From NCBI RefSeq assembly GCF_024171895.1, contig NZ_JAMTCQ010000012.1, forward strand, positions 368,283 through 432,282: a stretch of 64,000 bases of DNA, given 5' to 3'. The DNA is from Prauserella halophila. Its GTDB lineage: Bacteria > Actinomycetota > Actinomycetes > Mycobacteriales > Pseudonocardiaceae. The position numbers and the translations under genes were made by a program. Shown one piece after another: positions 1 through 7,686 of this stretch (the first letter of the stretch is position 1; every line of letters starts with the position of its first letter). Under the pieces are notes generated by a model. The model was given only the letters and a program-made list of their open reading frames with translations. It was not told the origin of the DNA and ran no database searches.

Positions 1-447
1 GCCGCATCCGGCGGTGGCGTGACCGTCGGGGTGCAAGTGGACGGTGACCTGGTGACGCTGGCGACCACCGGCGAGGACGAGCTGATCGACGGATTTCTCT
101 CCGAACTTCCCGAATTCCCGCCCGCGTCGGTCCCGCCGCTGCACACGACGAAACAGAATTTCGCGCAGCGCGACGAGAACCACGACATGTTCGCCGCGAA
201 ACAGAGCCCGGAAAAGCAACTCGAAAACGTGATGAAAGCGCCGCGGCTGGGCGTGCACCAGGTGTACGCCGGGGGCCGCACGTCCGACGGCGGCTACCGC
301 AACAGCAAACCGTTCACCGTCGTCGACATCCGCGACCGGGGACGCGTCGTCACGTTCACCGACCCCGACGGCGGCCTCCACTGCCTGCCCGGCGATCACG
401 GCACCCTGACGAACACGTTCCTCGCCACCTGGCAGTCGTTGCCCTGA
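1..447 (+). CDS. C-terminal part of an EspG-like ESX secretion-associated protein (partial)
   Basis: The frame is open to the left edge of the window, so only the last 148 codons are seen and the true start lies outside. The tail, with a basic stretch (GGRTSDGGYRNSKPF) followed by TVVDIRDRGRVVTF and a short terminal helix, resembles the C-terminus of EspG-family chaperones, which hold PE/PPE-type substrates of type VII secretion in the cytosol. No ESX partner gene is visible on this side, so the assignment rests on the tail pattern alone. The next gene converges on it from the minus strand. Confidence 0.5.
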   Translation, partial: AASGGGVTVGVQVDGDLVTLATTGEDELIDGFLSELPEFPPASVPPLHTTKQNFAQRDENHDMFAAKQSPEKQLENVMKAPRLGVHQVYAGGRTSDGGYRNSKPFTVVDIRDRGRVVTFTDPDGGLHCLPGDHGTLTNTFLATWQSLP

Positions 448-507
448 CCGGGGAGGCCGGACCGCCCTGCACCTGCCGGAACACGGAGCCGTTCGGCGGT
501 CCGCTCC

Positions 508-2046
508 TCACCGCAGGGGATCGCCCCATTCGACGTCGCTGCGCAACCGGCTCTTGAGCAGCTTGCCGCCGGGATTCCGGGGCAGCGGCCGGTCGGAGAC
601 CACCACGTATTGCGGGAGCTTGAACTCGGCAAGCTGCTCGCGGCAGTGCTCGATCACCGCGTCGACGTCGACCCGTTCACCGCTGCCGTGGATCACTGCG
701 CCGACCTTCTCACCCATCACTTCGTCGGACACGGCGACCACGGCCGCCTCGGCGACACCGGGCGCGTCCGCCAGTGCGGCTTCGACCTCGATGCTGGAGA
801 TGTTCTCGCCGCCCCGGTTGATGATGTCCTTGACCCGGTCGACGATGTGCACGCGCCCCGCGTCGTCGACGCGGACGACGTCGCCGGTGTGCAACCAACC
901 GTCCACAATGGTCGCAGCATCGGCGTCGGGGCGGTTCCAGTAGCCACGGGTCACGTTGGCGCCGCGCGCCACCAGTTCGCCCACCGCGGGGTCGTCGCCG
1001 ACGGGCACGATGCCGAGCCGCACCGACGGGACCGCGTACCCCACCGAGTCGGCGTGATCGACCGCGTCGTGATCGGGCAGGATCGTCATGAGCGAGGCTG
1101 TTTCGGTCATGCCGTACCCGTTGAACAGCTGCGCGCCGGGAAACGCCCGCTTGAGCGAGACCACCAGCGAGGGCTCGATCGGCGCTCCGCCGTAACCGAC
1201 CCAGCGCACGCCCGAGACGTCCGCATCGGCGAAGGCATCGCGGCGCAGTGCCAACGCGTACACCGCGGGCACGGTGACCAGAAACGAGATGCGTTCCGCG
1301 GACACGGCGGAGATCAGCTCTCCGACATCCAGCGACGGCATGACGACCGCGGTGCCGCCGAGGTGGACGGCGGTCAGCAACTGCGAGTTGCAGCCCGTCA
1401 CGTGGAACAGCGGCACCGAGATCAGCGTCCGCAGTTCCTCACCCACGTCGCGTGGGACCCCGAGGCAGTGAGCCATGTTCTCGGCGTTGGTCACGAACGC
1501 CTCGTGGGTGGTGGGCACTCCCTTGGGGTTGCCGGTCGTGCCGGAGGTGTAGAATAACGCGGCCACGTCGTCGGCCGTCGCATGCTCGGTGACGTACGGT
1601 TCGCCGTCGGGCAGCGGCGTGTCGGCAGCGAGGTCCACCGCCGTTCCCGCGTCGGACAGGACGAACTCGACCTCGGGCTGCGCCGAACGCGTGTTGACGG
1701 CGACCGCCACGGCGCCCGCCATCACCGTTCCCCAGAACGCCAGTACCCAGTTCGTGCCCGCGGCGTAGCGAACCGCCACGCGGTCACCCGGGCCGACACC
1801 GCGGGCCCACAGTCCTCCGGCGACGCGGGACGCACGCTCCCACAACTGCCGGTAGGTCAGCCGCTCCGCGCCCAGCTCCACCACGGCCTCGCTGTCCGGA
1901 CGCGTGTCGACCTGCGTCCGGAGCAGGTCGAGCAGCGTTTCCGGCAGGTCGTCGTAGTGCGGCGCACCGTCGCGGCTCGACACGCCGTCGGCCGGGAAGG
2001 GGTTGTGGCGGCGGGGAATCTCGATCACTGCCGGGCTGGTAGCCAT
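508..2046 (-). CDS. AMP-dependent acyl-CoA synthetase of the qsd-type locus
   Basis: A 512-residue class I adenylate-forming enzyme that should activate a carboxylic acid, probably a fatty or hydroxy-acid, to its CoA thioester in the cytosol. Visible motifs are the P-loop-like YTSGTTGNPKG (residues 166-176), GYGMTETASL (A5), WLHTGDVV (A7), DRVKDIINRGGENI (A8 hinge) and the catalytic lysine in NPGGKLLKSR near the C-terminus. The ATG at 2046 follows a GGGAGGA ribosome-binding site; the frame extends upstream only through repeats. It lies downstream of the lactonase-like gene on the same strand, the order seen in Rhodococcus qsd loci, so it may activate the hydroxy-acid released by lactone opening. 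The substrate is inferred. Confidence 0.85.
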   Translation of the reverse strand: MATSPAVIEIPRRHNPFPADGVSSRDGAPHYDDLPETLLDLLRTQVDTRPDSEAVVELGAERLTYRQLWERASRVAGGLWARGVGPGDRVAVRYAAGTNWVLAFWGTVMAGAVAVAVNTRSAQPEVEFVLSDAGTAVDLAADTPLPDGEPYVTEHATADDVAALFYTSGTTGNPKGVPTTHEAFVTNAENMAHCLGVPRDVGEELRTLISVPLFHVTGCNSQLLTAVHLGGTAVVMPSLDVGELISAVSAERISFLVTVPAVYALALRRDAFADADVSGVRWVGYGGAPIEPSLVVSLKRAFPGAQLFNGYGMTETASLMTILPDHDAVDHADSVGYAVPSVRLGIVPVGDDPAVGELVARGANVTRGYWNRPDADAATIVDGWLHTGDVVRVDDAGRVHIVDRVKDIINRGGENISSIEVEAALADAPGVAEAAVVAVSDEVMGEKVGAVIHGSGERVDVDAVIEHCREQLAEFKLPQYVVVSDRPLPRNPGGKLLKSRLRSDVEWGDPLR

Positions 2047-2166
2047 CGTCGCTGTCCTCCCTCGTCGGAGCCCGGCATCGTCGGCGACCGCGTTGCCGCA
2101 CGGCTGCGTGTGACGGCACCCCGGCCGACGTGGCCGGTTCGAAGTTGCCGGTTCGAAGTGACACTT

Positions 2167-2261
2167 TCCGGAGCAAGCGCTGTCCGGAGCAAGTGCTGTC
2201 CGGAGCAAGTGCTGTCCGGAGCAAGCGCTGTCCGGAGCAAGCGCTGTCCGGGGTAGCACTG
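2167..2261. repeat. 16-bp tandem repeat array downstream of the lactonase gene
   Basis: Five near-identical 16-bp units (TCCGGAGCAAGYGCTG) run head to tail from 2167 to 2246, followed by one degenerate unit. They lie between the lactonase stop codon (2274) and the acyl-CoA synthetase start (2046). Just beyond, at about 2138-2160, GGTTCGAAGT occurs twice. The array is non-coding in the gene direction apart from an unsupported upstream extension of the synthetase frame. Confidence 0.9.
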
Positions 2262-2273
2262 TCCGAAGTGGTC

Positions 2274-3242
2274 CTAGGCGAAGTATCGCCGCGGATTTCC
2301 CACCAGCATCGTGTCGATCTGTTCGTCGGTGACTCCGCGCTCACGCAGCGCCGGCAGCACGTCGTCGCTGATGTGCGTGTAGATCCAGTTGGGGACCGCC
2401 GCGGCCTTGTCCTCCTCGGAGAACCAGTCGATGAAGCACGAGGCGTCGTGCGAGAGCACCATCTTCTCGGCATAGCCGCGCTTGGCGAGTTCGGCCACGG
2501 TGTCGACGCGCTGCTGGAACGGCAGCAGCACGTCCAGTCCGAATCGGTCCATGCCGAGGTACGACCCCGCGTCGGCCAGCGCGCACAGGTGATCCAGGTC
2601 GGTGCTGTCGCCCGAGTGCCCGATGACGACCTTGCTCAGGTCCACGCCCTCCTCGGCGAGCACCTTCTGCGCGACCAGCCCCGACTGGGTGTGGACGTTG
2701 GTGTGCACGGTGATCGGCACGCCCGTCTCGACGTGTGCCTGTCCGACCGCGCGCATCACGCGTTCCACGCCCGGGGTCAGGCCCTGCTCCTCGATGGCGC
2801 ACTTCAACAGCCCGGCCTTGACCCGGGTGTCGGCGATTCCCTCGCGAATATCGGTCACGAACAGCTCGACCATCGGCTCCGGCCGGTCGAACAGCAGCCC
2901 CGGACCCGTGTGGTGGAACTGGAACGGGACGTCGTTGTAGGTGTACAAGCCGGTCGCGGCGATGATGTTGATGTCGACCTGCTCGTTGATCCGCTGAATG
3001 CGCGGGATGTAACGGCCGAGGCCGATCACGGTGGGGTCGACGATCGTGTCGATGCCCCGGGACTTGCACTGCTGCAGTTTGTCGACCGCGTCCGCGACCC
3101 GGCGGTCCTCGTCCCAGCGGTTCGGATAGTCCGGGTAGTTCTGCCGCATCTCCTCGCCCAGCACGAACACGTGCTCGTGCATGAGCGTGTTCCCCAGCCG
3201 ATCGACGGGTATCGGACCGCGGACGCTCGGGACCTCCGTCAA
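2274..3242 (-). CDS. qsdA: Phosphotriesterase-family lactonase (QsdA-like)
   Basis: A 322-residue amidohydrolase-superfamily TIM barrel with the binuclear metal ligands of the phosphotriesterase family: the HEH pair (H22, H24), a candidate carbamylated lysine in VKAGLLKCA, His in VHTNVH, His in IGHSGD and Asp in LSHDAS. Members of the phosphotriesterase-like lactonase branch hydrolyse lactones, including N-acyl-homoserine lactones. The TTG at 3242 is preferred because GAGGAGG lies 7 nt upstream; an ATG at 3275 would place that ribosome-binding site inside the coding region. Its neighbours, a divergent TetR regulator and a downstream acyl-CoA ligase, match the qsdR-qsdA-ligase arrangement known from Rhodococcus. 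Lactone substrate is inferred. Confidence 0.8.
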   Translation of the reverse strand: MTEVPSVRGPIPVDRLGNTLMHEHVFVLGEEMRQNYPDYPNRWDEDRRVADAVDKLQQCKSRGIDTIVDPTVIGLGRYIPRIQRINEQVDINIIAATGLYTYNDVPFQFHHTGPGLLFDRPEPMVELFVTDIREGIADTRVKAGLLKCAIEEQGLTPGVERVMRAVGQAHVETGVPITVHTNVHTQSGLVAQKVLAEEGVDLSKVVIGHSGDSTDLDHLCALADAGSYLGMDRFGLDVLLPFQQRVDTVAELAKRGYAEKMVLSHDASCFIDWFSEEDKAAAVPNWIYTHISDDVLPALRERGVTDEQIDTMLVGNPRRYFA

Positions 3243-3302
3243 CTGAATGCCTCCTCGTTGAAGCGCACGATGCACCGCGGATCATGTATCGCGGATCGCA
3301 GC

Positions 3303-3354
3303 GGGACAGTCGGCAAGTTTGTCCCGCTACTGACACAGAGTCAAGATTTGTCTC
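3303..3354. promoter_or_regulatory. Divergent qsdA/qsdR promoters with two matching operator dyads
   Basis: Two dyads have the same design, GGGACA-N11-TGTCCC (3303-3325) and GACACA-N11-TGTCTC (3332-3354), with centres 29 bp apart. The first overlaps the -10 of a candidate minus-strand promoter (TTGACT 3344-3339, 17-bp spacer, CAAACT 3321-3316). The second overlaps a plus-strand promoter (CTGACA 3330-3335, 18-bp spacer, CATACT 3354-3359) whose start would fall on the regulator ATG, suggesting a leaderless mRNA. This is the layout expected for a TetR-type repressor controlling itself and the divergent catabolic genes. Confidence 0.6.
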
Positions 3355-3366
3355 ATACTTGATCGC

Positions 3367-3972
3367 ATGGGCGACCTGCAGAACCGGTCGGGCGCACGCC
3401 TCGGCACCCGGCTGAGCCGACGGGCCGTCATCGACGCCGCGACCCGGCACTATCTGGCCTGCTCACCGTTGGACATGTCCGCGCTCGCCACCGAACTCGG
3501 CATCGGCCGCTCCACGCTCTACCGGCTGGCCGGCAACCGCGAAGAACTCGTCGCCACCGTGCTGGCCGAGCAGACCGACCTCACGTTCCGCCGCACGGCC
3601 GACCGCGTCGCCACGGCCGAGACCGGAGCCGACCGCGTGCTCGCCGTGCTGGAGCGGTTCATGCGCGCCGTGTCCGACGCGGCGCCCCTGCAAGCGCTGT
3701 CGAAGCGGGAGCCGTTGCTGTTCGTCCGCGTCGCGCTGATGCCGGGGCCCGTCGAGCACACGTCGACCCGGCTCGTCGCCGAGCTGCTGACGCAGGAGCA
3801 CGCCGCAGGCAGGCTGGAACTGACGCTGCCGCCGGACGTCCTCGGACAAGCCGTCATCCGCATGTGCGATGCGCACCTCTACGCCCCGCTGCTCGGCAAG
3901 CCCGAGCCCGAGATCGACACCGCGCTCGACCTGGCCGCCGCGCTGCTCGGCATCACCCCGCGTACCCCGTAG
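3367..3972 (+). CDS. qsdR: TetR-family regulator, QsdR-like
   Basis: A 201-residue TetR regulator with an N-terminal helix-turn-helix at about residues 36-60 (MSALATELGIGRSTLYRLAG) and a C-terminal ligand-binding domain. It is divergent from the lactonase gene with about 124 bp between the starts, and that gap carries two matching dyads. It resembles QsdR-type repressors, which respond to lactones or their products; the ligand here is inferred from context. A second regulator of similar type (44406-44978) lies in the tRNA-linked accessory region. Confidence 0.75.
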   Translation: MGDLQNRSGARLGTRLSRRAVIDAATRHYLACSPLDMSALATELGIGRSTLYRLAGNREELVATVLAEQTDLTFRRTADRVATAETGADRVLAVLERFMRAVSDAAPLQALSKREPLLFVRVALMPGPVEHTSTRLVAELLTQEHAAGRLELTLPPDVLGQAVIRMCDAHLYAPLLGKPEPEIDTALDLAAALLGITPRTP

Positions 3973-4047
3973 ACCTCGGGTACTCGGCGGCCGCGCCGCA
4001 CGTGCCGCGTGGCCGGGCTGCCGGCCCTTCGCCCACCACCACCCAAG

Positions 4048-4076
4048 GAGACACGCTCCGCGTGGCCACCTAAGCT
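4048..4076 (+). promoter_or_regulatory. Candidate leaderless promoter of menG
   Basis: GAGACA (4048-4053) and TAAGCT (4071-4076) are separated by 17 bp and resemble a vegetative actinobacterial promoter. The -10 ends six bases before the ATG at 4083, so transcription probably starts at or beside the start codon. Confidence 0.45.
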
Positions 4077-4082
4077 CCAACC

Positions 4083-4826
4083 ATGTCTCGTGCGTCGCTG
4101 GACAAGGACCCTCGCGAGGTCGCCGCCATGTTCGACGGTGTTGCGGCCGGCTACGACCGTGCCAACTCGGTCATGACCTTCGGTTTCGACCGGCGCTGGC
4201 GGGCCACGACGGCCGGAGCCCTGGACGCACGCGAAGGCGAGCGGGTGCTCGACCTCGCCGCAGGCACCGGCGTGTCCACCGAGGAGTACGCCCGTGACGG
4301 CGCCTGGTGCGTCGCCGCCGACTTCTCACTCCAGATGCTCCGCAACGGCCGCGACCGGGGCCTTCCGATGGTCGCCGCCGATGCCCTCACCCTGCCGTTC
4401 GCCGACGAGTCGTTCGATGCCGCGACGGTCACCTTCGGGCTGCGCAACTTCGTCGACACGAAGGCCGCGCTCGTCGAGATCATGCGGGTCGTCAAACCCG
4501 GCGGCAGGCTCGTGATCTGTGAGGTGTCGACGCCGACGTTCGCGCCGATCCGGTTCGTCTACCGCAAGATCGTGCTGCGGCTGCTGACGTGGCTCGGCCG
4601 CCGCGCCGCATCCAACCCGGAGGCGTACGGCTACCTCGCCGAATCCATGCTGACCTGGCACGACCAGCGGTCGTTGGGCGAGGTCATCGCCTCGGCGGGC
4701 TGGACGAAGGTCGAATGGCTCAACCTCACCTTCGGCGCCGTCGCCCTGCACCGGGCCCGCAAACCCGAGCCCGAACAGCCACCGGCGCCCGAGCCGGCAG
4801 GCAGCCCTGCCAAAATCGACCCATGA
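4083..4826 (+). CDS. menG: Demethylmenaquinone methyltransferase
   Basis: A 247-residue class I SAM-dependent methyltransferase of the UbiE/MenG family, which methylates demethylmenaquinone at the last step of menaquinone synthesis. Seen directly are the family N-terminus MFDGVAAGYDRANSV, the SAM-binding glycine loop VLDLAAGTGVST (residues 55-66), VTFGLRNFVD and the C-terminal LTFGAVALHRA. The tail is a short proline-rich extension. Its stop overlaps the ATG of the following reductase (ATGA), so the two are probably translationally coupled. Menaquinone is the quinone expected for the Nuo complex encoded downstream. Confidence 0.93.
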   Translation: MSRASLDKDPREVAAMFDGVAAGYDRANSVMTFGFDRRWRATTAGALDAREGERVLDLAAGTGVSTEEYARDGAWCVAADFSLQMLRNGRDRGLPMVAADALTLPFADESFDAATVTFGLRNFVDTKAALVEIMRVVKPGGRLVICEVSTPTFAPIRFVYRKIVLRLLTWLGRRAASNPEAYGYLAESMLTWHDQRSLGEVIASAGWTKVEWLNLTFGAVALHRARKPEPEQPPAPEPAGSPAKIDP

Positions 4827-6094
4827 CTCAGGATGCCGAGGTCATCGTCGTCGGAGCGGGACCGGCGGGCTCGACCGTCGCCACGTACCTCGCCCGTGCG
4901 GGCGTGGACGTGCTGCTGTTGGAGAAGACCACGTTCCCGCGCGAGAAGGTGTGCGGTGACGGGCTGACCCCGCGCGGGGTCAAGCAGCTGATCGACCTCG
5001 GCCTGGACCTGAGCCCGGAGGCGGGCTGGACGTTCAGCAAGGGTCTGCGGATCATCACCGGCGACCTGCACCTGCAGCTCGACTGGCCCGACCTGACGAG
5101 CTACCCGCCGTACGGGGTGTCCCGCACCCGCCACGACTTCGACGAGCTCCTCGCGCGCACCGCCGTCGACGCGGGCGCGCGGCTGCAGGAACGCACCACG
5201 GTCACCGGCGCGCTCACCGACGAACGCACCGGTCGCGTCGTCGGCGTCGAAGGCAAGGCAGGCCCCGACAAACAGCCGGTGAGCTACCGCGCCCCGCTCG
5301 TGCTCGCGTGCGACGGCGTGTCCGCGCGCCTGGCGCTGTCGGTCGGCATCGAGAAGAGCGACAACCGCCCGATGGGCGTCGCCGTCCGCCGCTACTACAC
5401 GAGCCCGCGGCACAACGAGGAGTACATCGAGGGCCACCTCGAACTGTGGGACCGCGCCGACCCGGCGAACCCGAAACTGCTGCCCGGCTACGGGTGGGCC
5501 TTCCCGCTCGGTGACGGCACGGTCAACGTCGGGCTGGGCATGCTGTCGACGTCGGGGTCGTTCCGCAACATCAACTACCGGAAGCTGCTGCGTTCCTGGC
5601 TCGACAGTACGCCCGAGGAATGGGGCTACCGCGAGGAGAACGCCGTCGGCAAGGTCGGCGGTGCCGGACTGCCGATGGGCTTCAATCGCACGCCGCACTA
5701 CCGCGACGGGCTGCTGTTGCTCGGCGACGCGGGCGGCATGGTCAGCCCGTTCAACGGCGAGGGCATCTCGGCCGCGATGGAGTCCGCACAACTGGCGGCC
5801 GAGCACGTCGTGCAGGCCCTCGCCCGCCCGGAGGGGCCGTCGCGGGAGCGTGCGCTCGCCGGCTACCCGCGTGCCGTGGCCGACCTGATGGGTGGCTACT
5901 ACCGGCTGGGCAACACGTTCGCCAAGCTCATCGGCAAGCCGAAGGTCATGCGTGCCGCCACGAAGTACGGGCTGCGCGTCAACCCGATCATTCCGCTCGT
6001 CTACAAGGGCCTGTCGGGCTGCTTCGACGAGAAGGGCGGCGACGCCGTCGATCGCATCATCGCCGCGGCCTCGCGCGTGACGCCGAGCGCCTGA
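4823..6094 (+). CDS. menJ: Geranylgeranyl reductase-family flavoprotein, probable menaquinone side-chain reductase (MenJ-like)
   Basis: A 423-residue FAD enzyme. The N-terminus carries the Rossmann motif VVGAGPAGSTVATYLA, then EKTTFPREKVCGDGLTPRG, and a second FAD motif LLLGDAGGMVSPFNGEGI at about residues 300-317. The family reduces isoprenoid double bonds. In mycobacteria the homologue beside menG/grcC saturates one isoprene unit of menaquinone-9, and partly saturated menaquinones are usual in Pseudonocardiaceae. The start overlaps the menG stop. The exact isoprenoid substrate is inferred from that neighbour. Confidence 0.82.
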   Translation: MTQDAEVIVVGAGPAGSTVATYLARAGVDVLLLEKTTFPREKVCGDGLTPRGVKQLIDLGLDLSPEAGWTFSKGLRIITGDLHLQLDWPDLTSYPPYGVSRTRHDFDELLARTAVDAGARLQERTTVTGALTDERTGRVVGVEGKAGPDKQPVSYRAPLVLACDGVSARLALSVGIEKSDNRPMGVAVRRYYTSPRHNEEYIEGHLELWDRADPANPKLLPGYGWAFPLGDGTVNVGLGMLSTSGSFRNINYRKLLRSWLDSTPEEWGYREENAVGKVGGAGLPMGFNRTPHYRDGLLLLGDAGGMVSPFNGEGISAAMESAQLAAEHVVQALARPEGPSRERALAGYPRAVADLMGGYYRLGNTFAKLIGKPKVMRAATKYGLRVNPIIPLVYKGLSGCFDEKGGDAVDRIIAAASRVTPSA

Positions 6095-6101
6095 ACCGCC
6101 C

Positions 6102-6121
6102 GGCCGCGACCCCTCGCGGCC
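6102..6121 (+). terminator. Hairpin after the menG-menJ operon
   Basis: GGCCGCGA, a 4-base loop and TCGCGGCC form a perfect 8-bp stem seven bases after the reductase stop. There is no T-tract, as is common for actinobacterial terminators. Confidence 0.5.
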
Positions 6122-6242
6122 CGGCGTGCGGCGTGGCATTCATCACGTCCGATTTCATGATCGACATGGCCACTGCCGTCGGTGATCCTTTTGTGCTGGT
6201 GATGGCCGGTGCGGCCGTCGATGACGGCGGGGATCAGCCCCA

Positions 6243-6264
6243 CGACTTAGGTCTGCCTCAGTCG
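6243..6264. promoter_or_regulatory. 22-bp near-perfect palindrome upstream of the nuo promoter
   Basis: CGACTTAGG, four bases and CCTCAGTCG pair with one mismatch. It lies about 20 bp upstream of the candidate nuo -35 and could bind a regulator. The core slightly recalls DtxR/IdeR-type half sites, but the match is too weak to name one. Confidence 0.35.
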
Positions 6265-6285
6265 TCAGGGATCTGCCGGGGGCTA

Positions 6286-6314
6286 GCGACACCGTGTGAC
6301 TCGCGTCCTACACT
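6286..6314 (+). promoter_or_regulatory. Candidate nuo operon promoter
   Basis: GCGACA (6286-6291) and TACACT (6309-6314) are spaced by 17 bp, each matching the vegetative consensus at four of six positions. Transcription would start near 6321, just ahead of the first Rex-type operator, giving a leader of about 290 nt before nuoA. Confidence 0.45.
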
Positions 6315-6325
6315 GACCCCATGCT

Positions 6326-6375
6326 TTGTGAAGCGGTTCACAACCACTTAGAGATGCTTGTGAACGATTTCACGA
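6326..6375. promoter_or_regulatory. Two Rex-type operators upstream of nuoA
   Basis: TTGTGAA-GCGG-TTCACAA (6326-6343) is a perfect dyad matching the known Rex operator pattern. TTGTGAA-CGAT-TTCACGA (6358-6375) is a second copy with one mismatch. Their centres are 32 bp apart, about three helical turns, on one face of the DNA. They lie just downstream of the candidate promoter, so a bound repressor would block initiation or elongation. Rex senses NADH/NAD+, which fits control of an NADH dehydrogenase; the regulator gene itself is not in this window. Confidence 0.8.
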
Positions 6376-6495
6376 CGTCAGTGCGTCGCGTGCCACCACG
6401 GGCGCATGCACGGGCGTGCAGATCGCTGTGATCTGCACCGCCGGGAGCGTGGCAGGGGCGTAGTCCGCGTCACGGCCACCGGCGGACCGGCAGTA

Positions 6496-6584
6496 CCCAC
6501 AACGCCGACACACCCAACAACGCCGAAACACCCAACAGCGCCGACACACCCAACAGCGTCGACAAACCCAACTACGTCCGAACG
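6496..6584. repeat. 18-bp tandem repeats in the nuoA leader
   Basis: About five units of the form CCCAACARCGCCGACACA occur in a row between the Rex sites and the nuoA start. The unit is six codons long and the frame leading into nuoA is open through it (a TPTHPT-type repeat), but no ribosome-binding site supports a start upstream of it. Confidence 0.8.
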
Positions 6585-6612
6585 CAACGTCGCGGAAAGG
6601 ATGGTGCCCGCA

Positions 6613-7122
6613 GTGAACGTCACGTTCGCGCCGGCCGGATTCGCTTCGGCGAGCCGGGCTCCGGCCGAGCACGCGCCGGCAGGCCCGGGTCTCACCGAGA
6701 CCCCGGCCGATCAGGTGCTGGCCGGCGGGCAGCTGCTGGCCCAGGATGCGGCGGCCGGCATCGGGATCTACCTGCCCCTGGTGTTGCTGATCGTTCTCGC
6801 GACCGGGTTCGGAGTGGTCTCGGTGCTGCTGGGCCCGCTCGTCGGCCCGAGCCGCTACAACAAGGCGAAGACGACCGCCTACGAATGCGGGATCGAACCG
6901 TCGCCGCAGCCGATCGCGGGCGCGGGCCGGATGCCCGTCGCCTACTACGTCACGGCGATGCTGTTCATCCTCTTCGACATCGAGATGGTCTTCCTCTTCC
7001 CGTACGCCATCGCCGCGGACGCGCTCGGGTTGTGGGGGCTCGGCGCCGTGGCGCTGTTCATCGCGACGTTCTTCATCGCCGACTTCTACGTGTGGCGCCG
7101 CGGCGGCCTGGATTGGAACTGA
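6613..7122 (+). CDS. nuoA: NADH-quinone oxidoreductase subunit A
   Basis: A small membrane subunit of complex I. It has an unusual N-terminal extension of about 50 residues rich in Ala and Pro, then three predicted transmembrane helices (IYLPLVLLIVLATGFGVVSV, then AMLFILFDIEMVFLFPYAIA, then GAVALFIATFFIADFYVW) and the conserved YECGIEP loop with the invariant Cys near the quinone channel. GTG at 6613 is chosen with a purine-rich GGAAAGGATGG upstream; ATG at 6601 is the alternative but has no spacing from its AAAGG. First gene of the fourteen-gene nuo operon. Confidence 0.85.
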   Translation: MNVTFAPAGFASASRAPAEHAPAGPGLTETPADQVLAGGQLLAQDAAAGIGIYLPLVLLIVLATGFGVVSVLLGPLVGPSRYNKAKTTAYECGIEPSPQPIAGAGRMPVAYYVTAMLFILFDIEMVFLFPYAIAADALGLWGLGAVALFIATFFIADFYVWRRGGLDWN

Positions 7123-7128
7123 TGCGCC

Positions 7129-7677
7129 ATGGGTCTTGAGGAGAAACTCCCCAACGGAATCCTGCTCGCCTCGCTCGAGGGCGTCGTCAACTGGGCGCGC
7201 AAGAACTCGATGTGGCCGGCGACGTTCGGCCTCGCGTGCTGTGCCATCGAGATGATGACCAGCGGCGGGTCGCGCTACGACCTCGCGCGCTTCGGCATGG
7301 AGCGCTTCAGCGCCACGCCCCGGCAGGCGGACCTGATGATCGTCGCGGGCCGTGTGACGCAGAAGATGGCGCCGGTCCTGCGGCAGATCTACGACCAGAT
7401 GGCCGAGCCGCGCTGGGTGCTCGCGATGGGCGTGTGCGCCTCATCGGGCGGCATGTTCAACAACTACGCGGTCGTGCAGGGCGTCGACCACATCGTGCCG
7501 GTCGACATGTACCTGCCCGGTTGCCCGCCGCGGCCGGAGATGCTGCTCGACGCGATTCTCAAGCTGCACGCGAAGGTCCAGGACGAACCGATCAACGCCC
7601 GCCGTGCGCAGTTGCGCGCCGAGAGCGGTGCCGAGACGGAGATCATCCCGTCGTCCGTCAAGTACGCGAAGAAGTAG
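7129..7677 (+). CDS. nuoB: NADH-quinone oxidoreductase subunit B
   Basis: A 182-residue peripheral-arm subunit that carries the terminal cluster N2, which passes electrons to menaquinone. The cluster ligands are visible: the tandem Cys in GLACCAIEM (residues 37-38), Cys in [11 protein letters not shown] and Cys in [14 protein letters not shown]. The ATG lies six bases after the nuoA stop. Length is normal for the family. Confidence 0.95.
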   Translation: MGLEEKLPNGILLASLEGVVNWARKNSMWPATFGLACCAIEMMTSGGSRYDLARFGMERFSATPRQADLMIVAGRVTQKMAPVLRQIYDQMAEPRWVLAMGVCASSGGMFNNYAVVQGVDHIVPVDMYLPGCPPRPEMLLDAILKLHAKVQDEPINARRAQLRAESGAETEIIPSSVKYAKK

Positions 7678-7686
7678 GGCGAGGCC

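Noticed and set aside
3243-3275. ATG 3275 as start of the lactonase-like gene
   Set aside because: It would place the GAGGAGG ribosome-binding site inside the coding region; TTG 3242 has ideal spacing and gives the usual family N-terminus.
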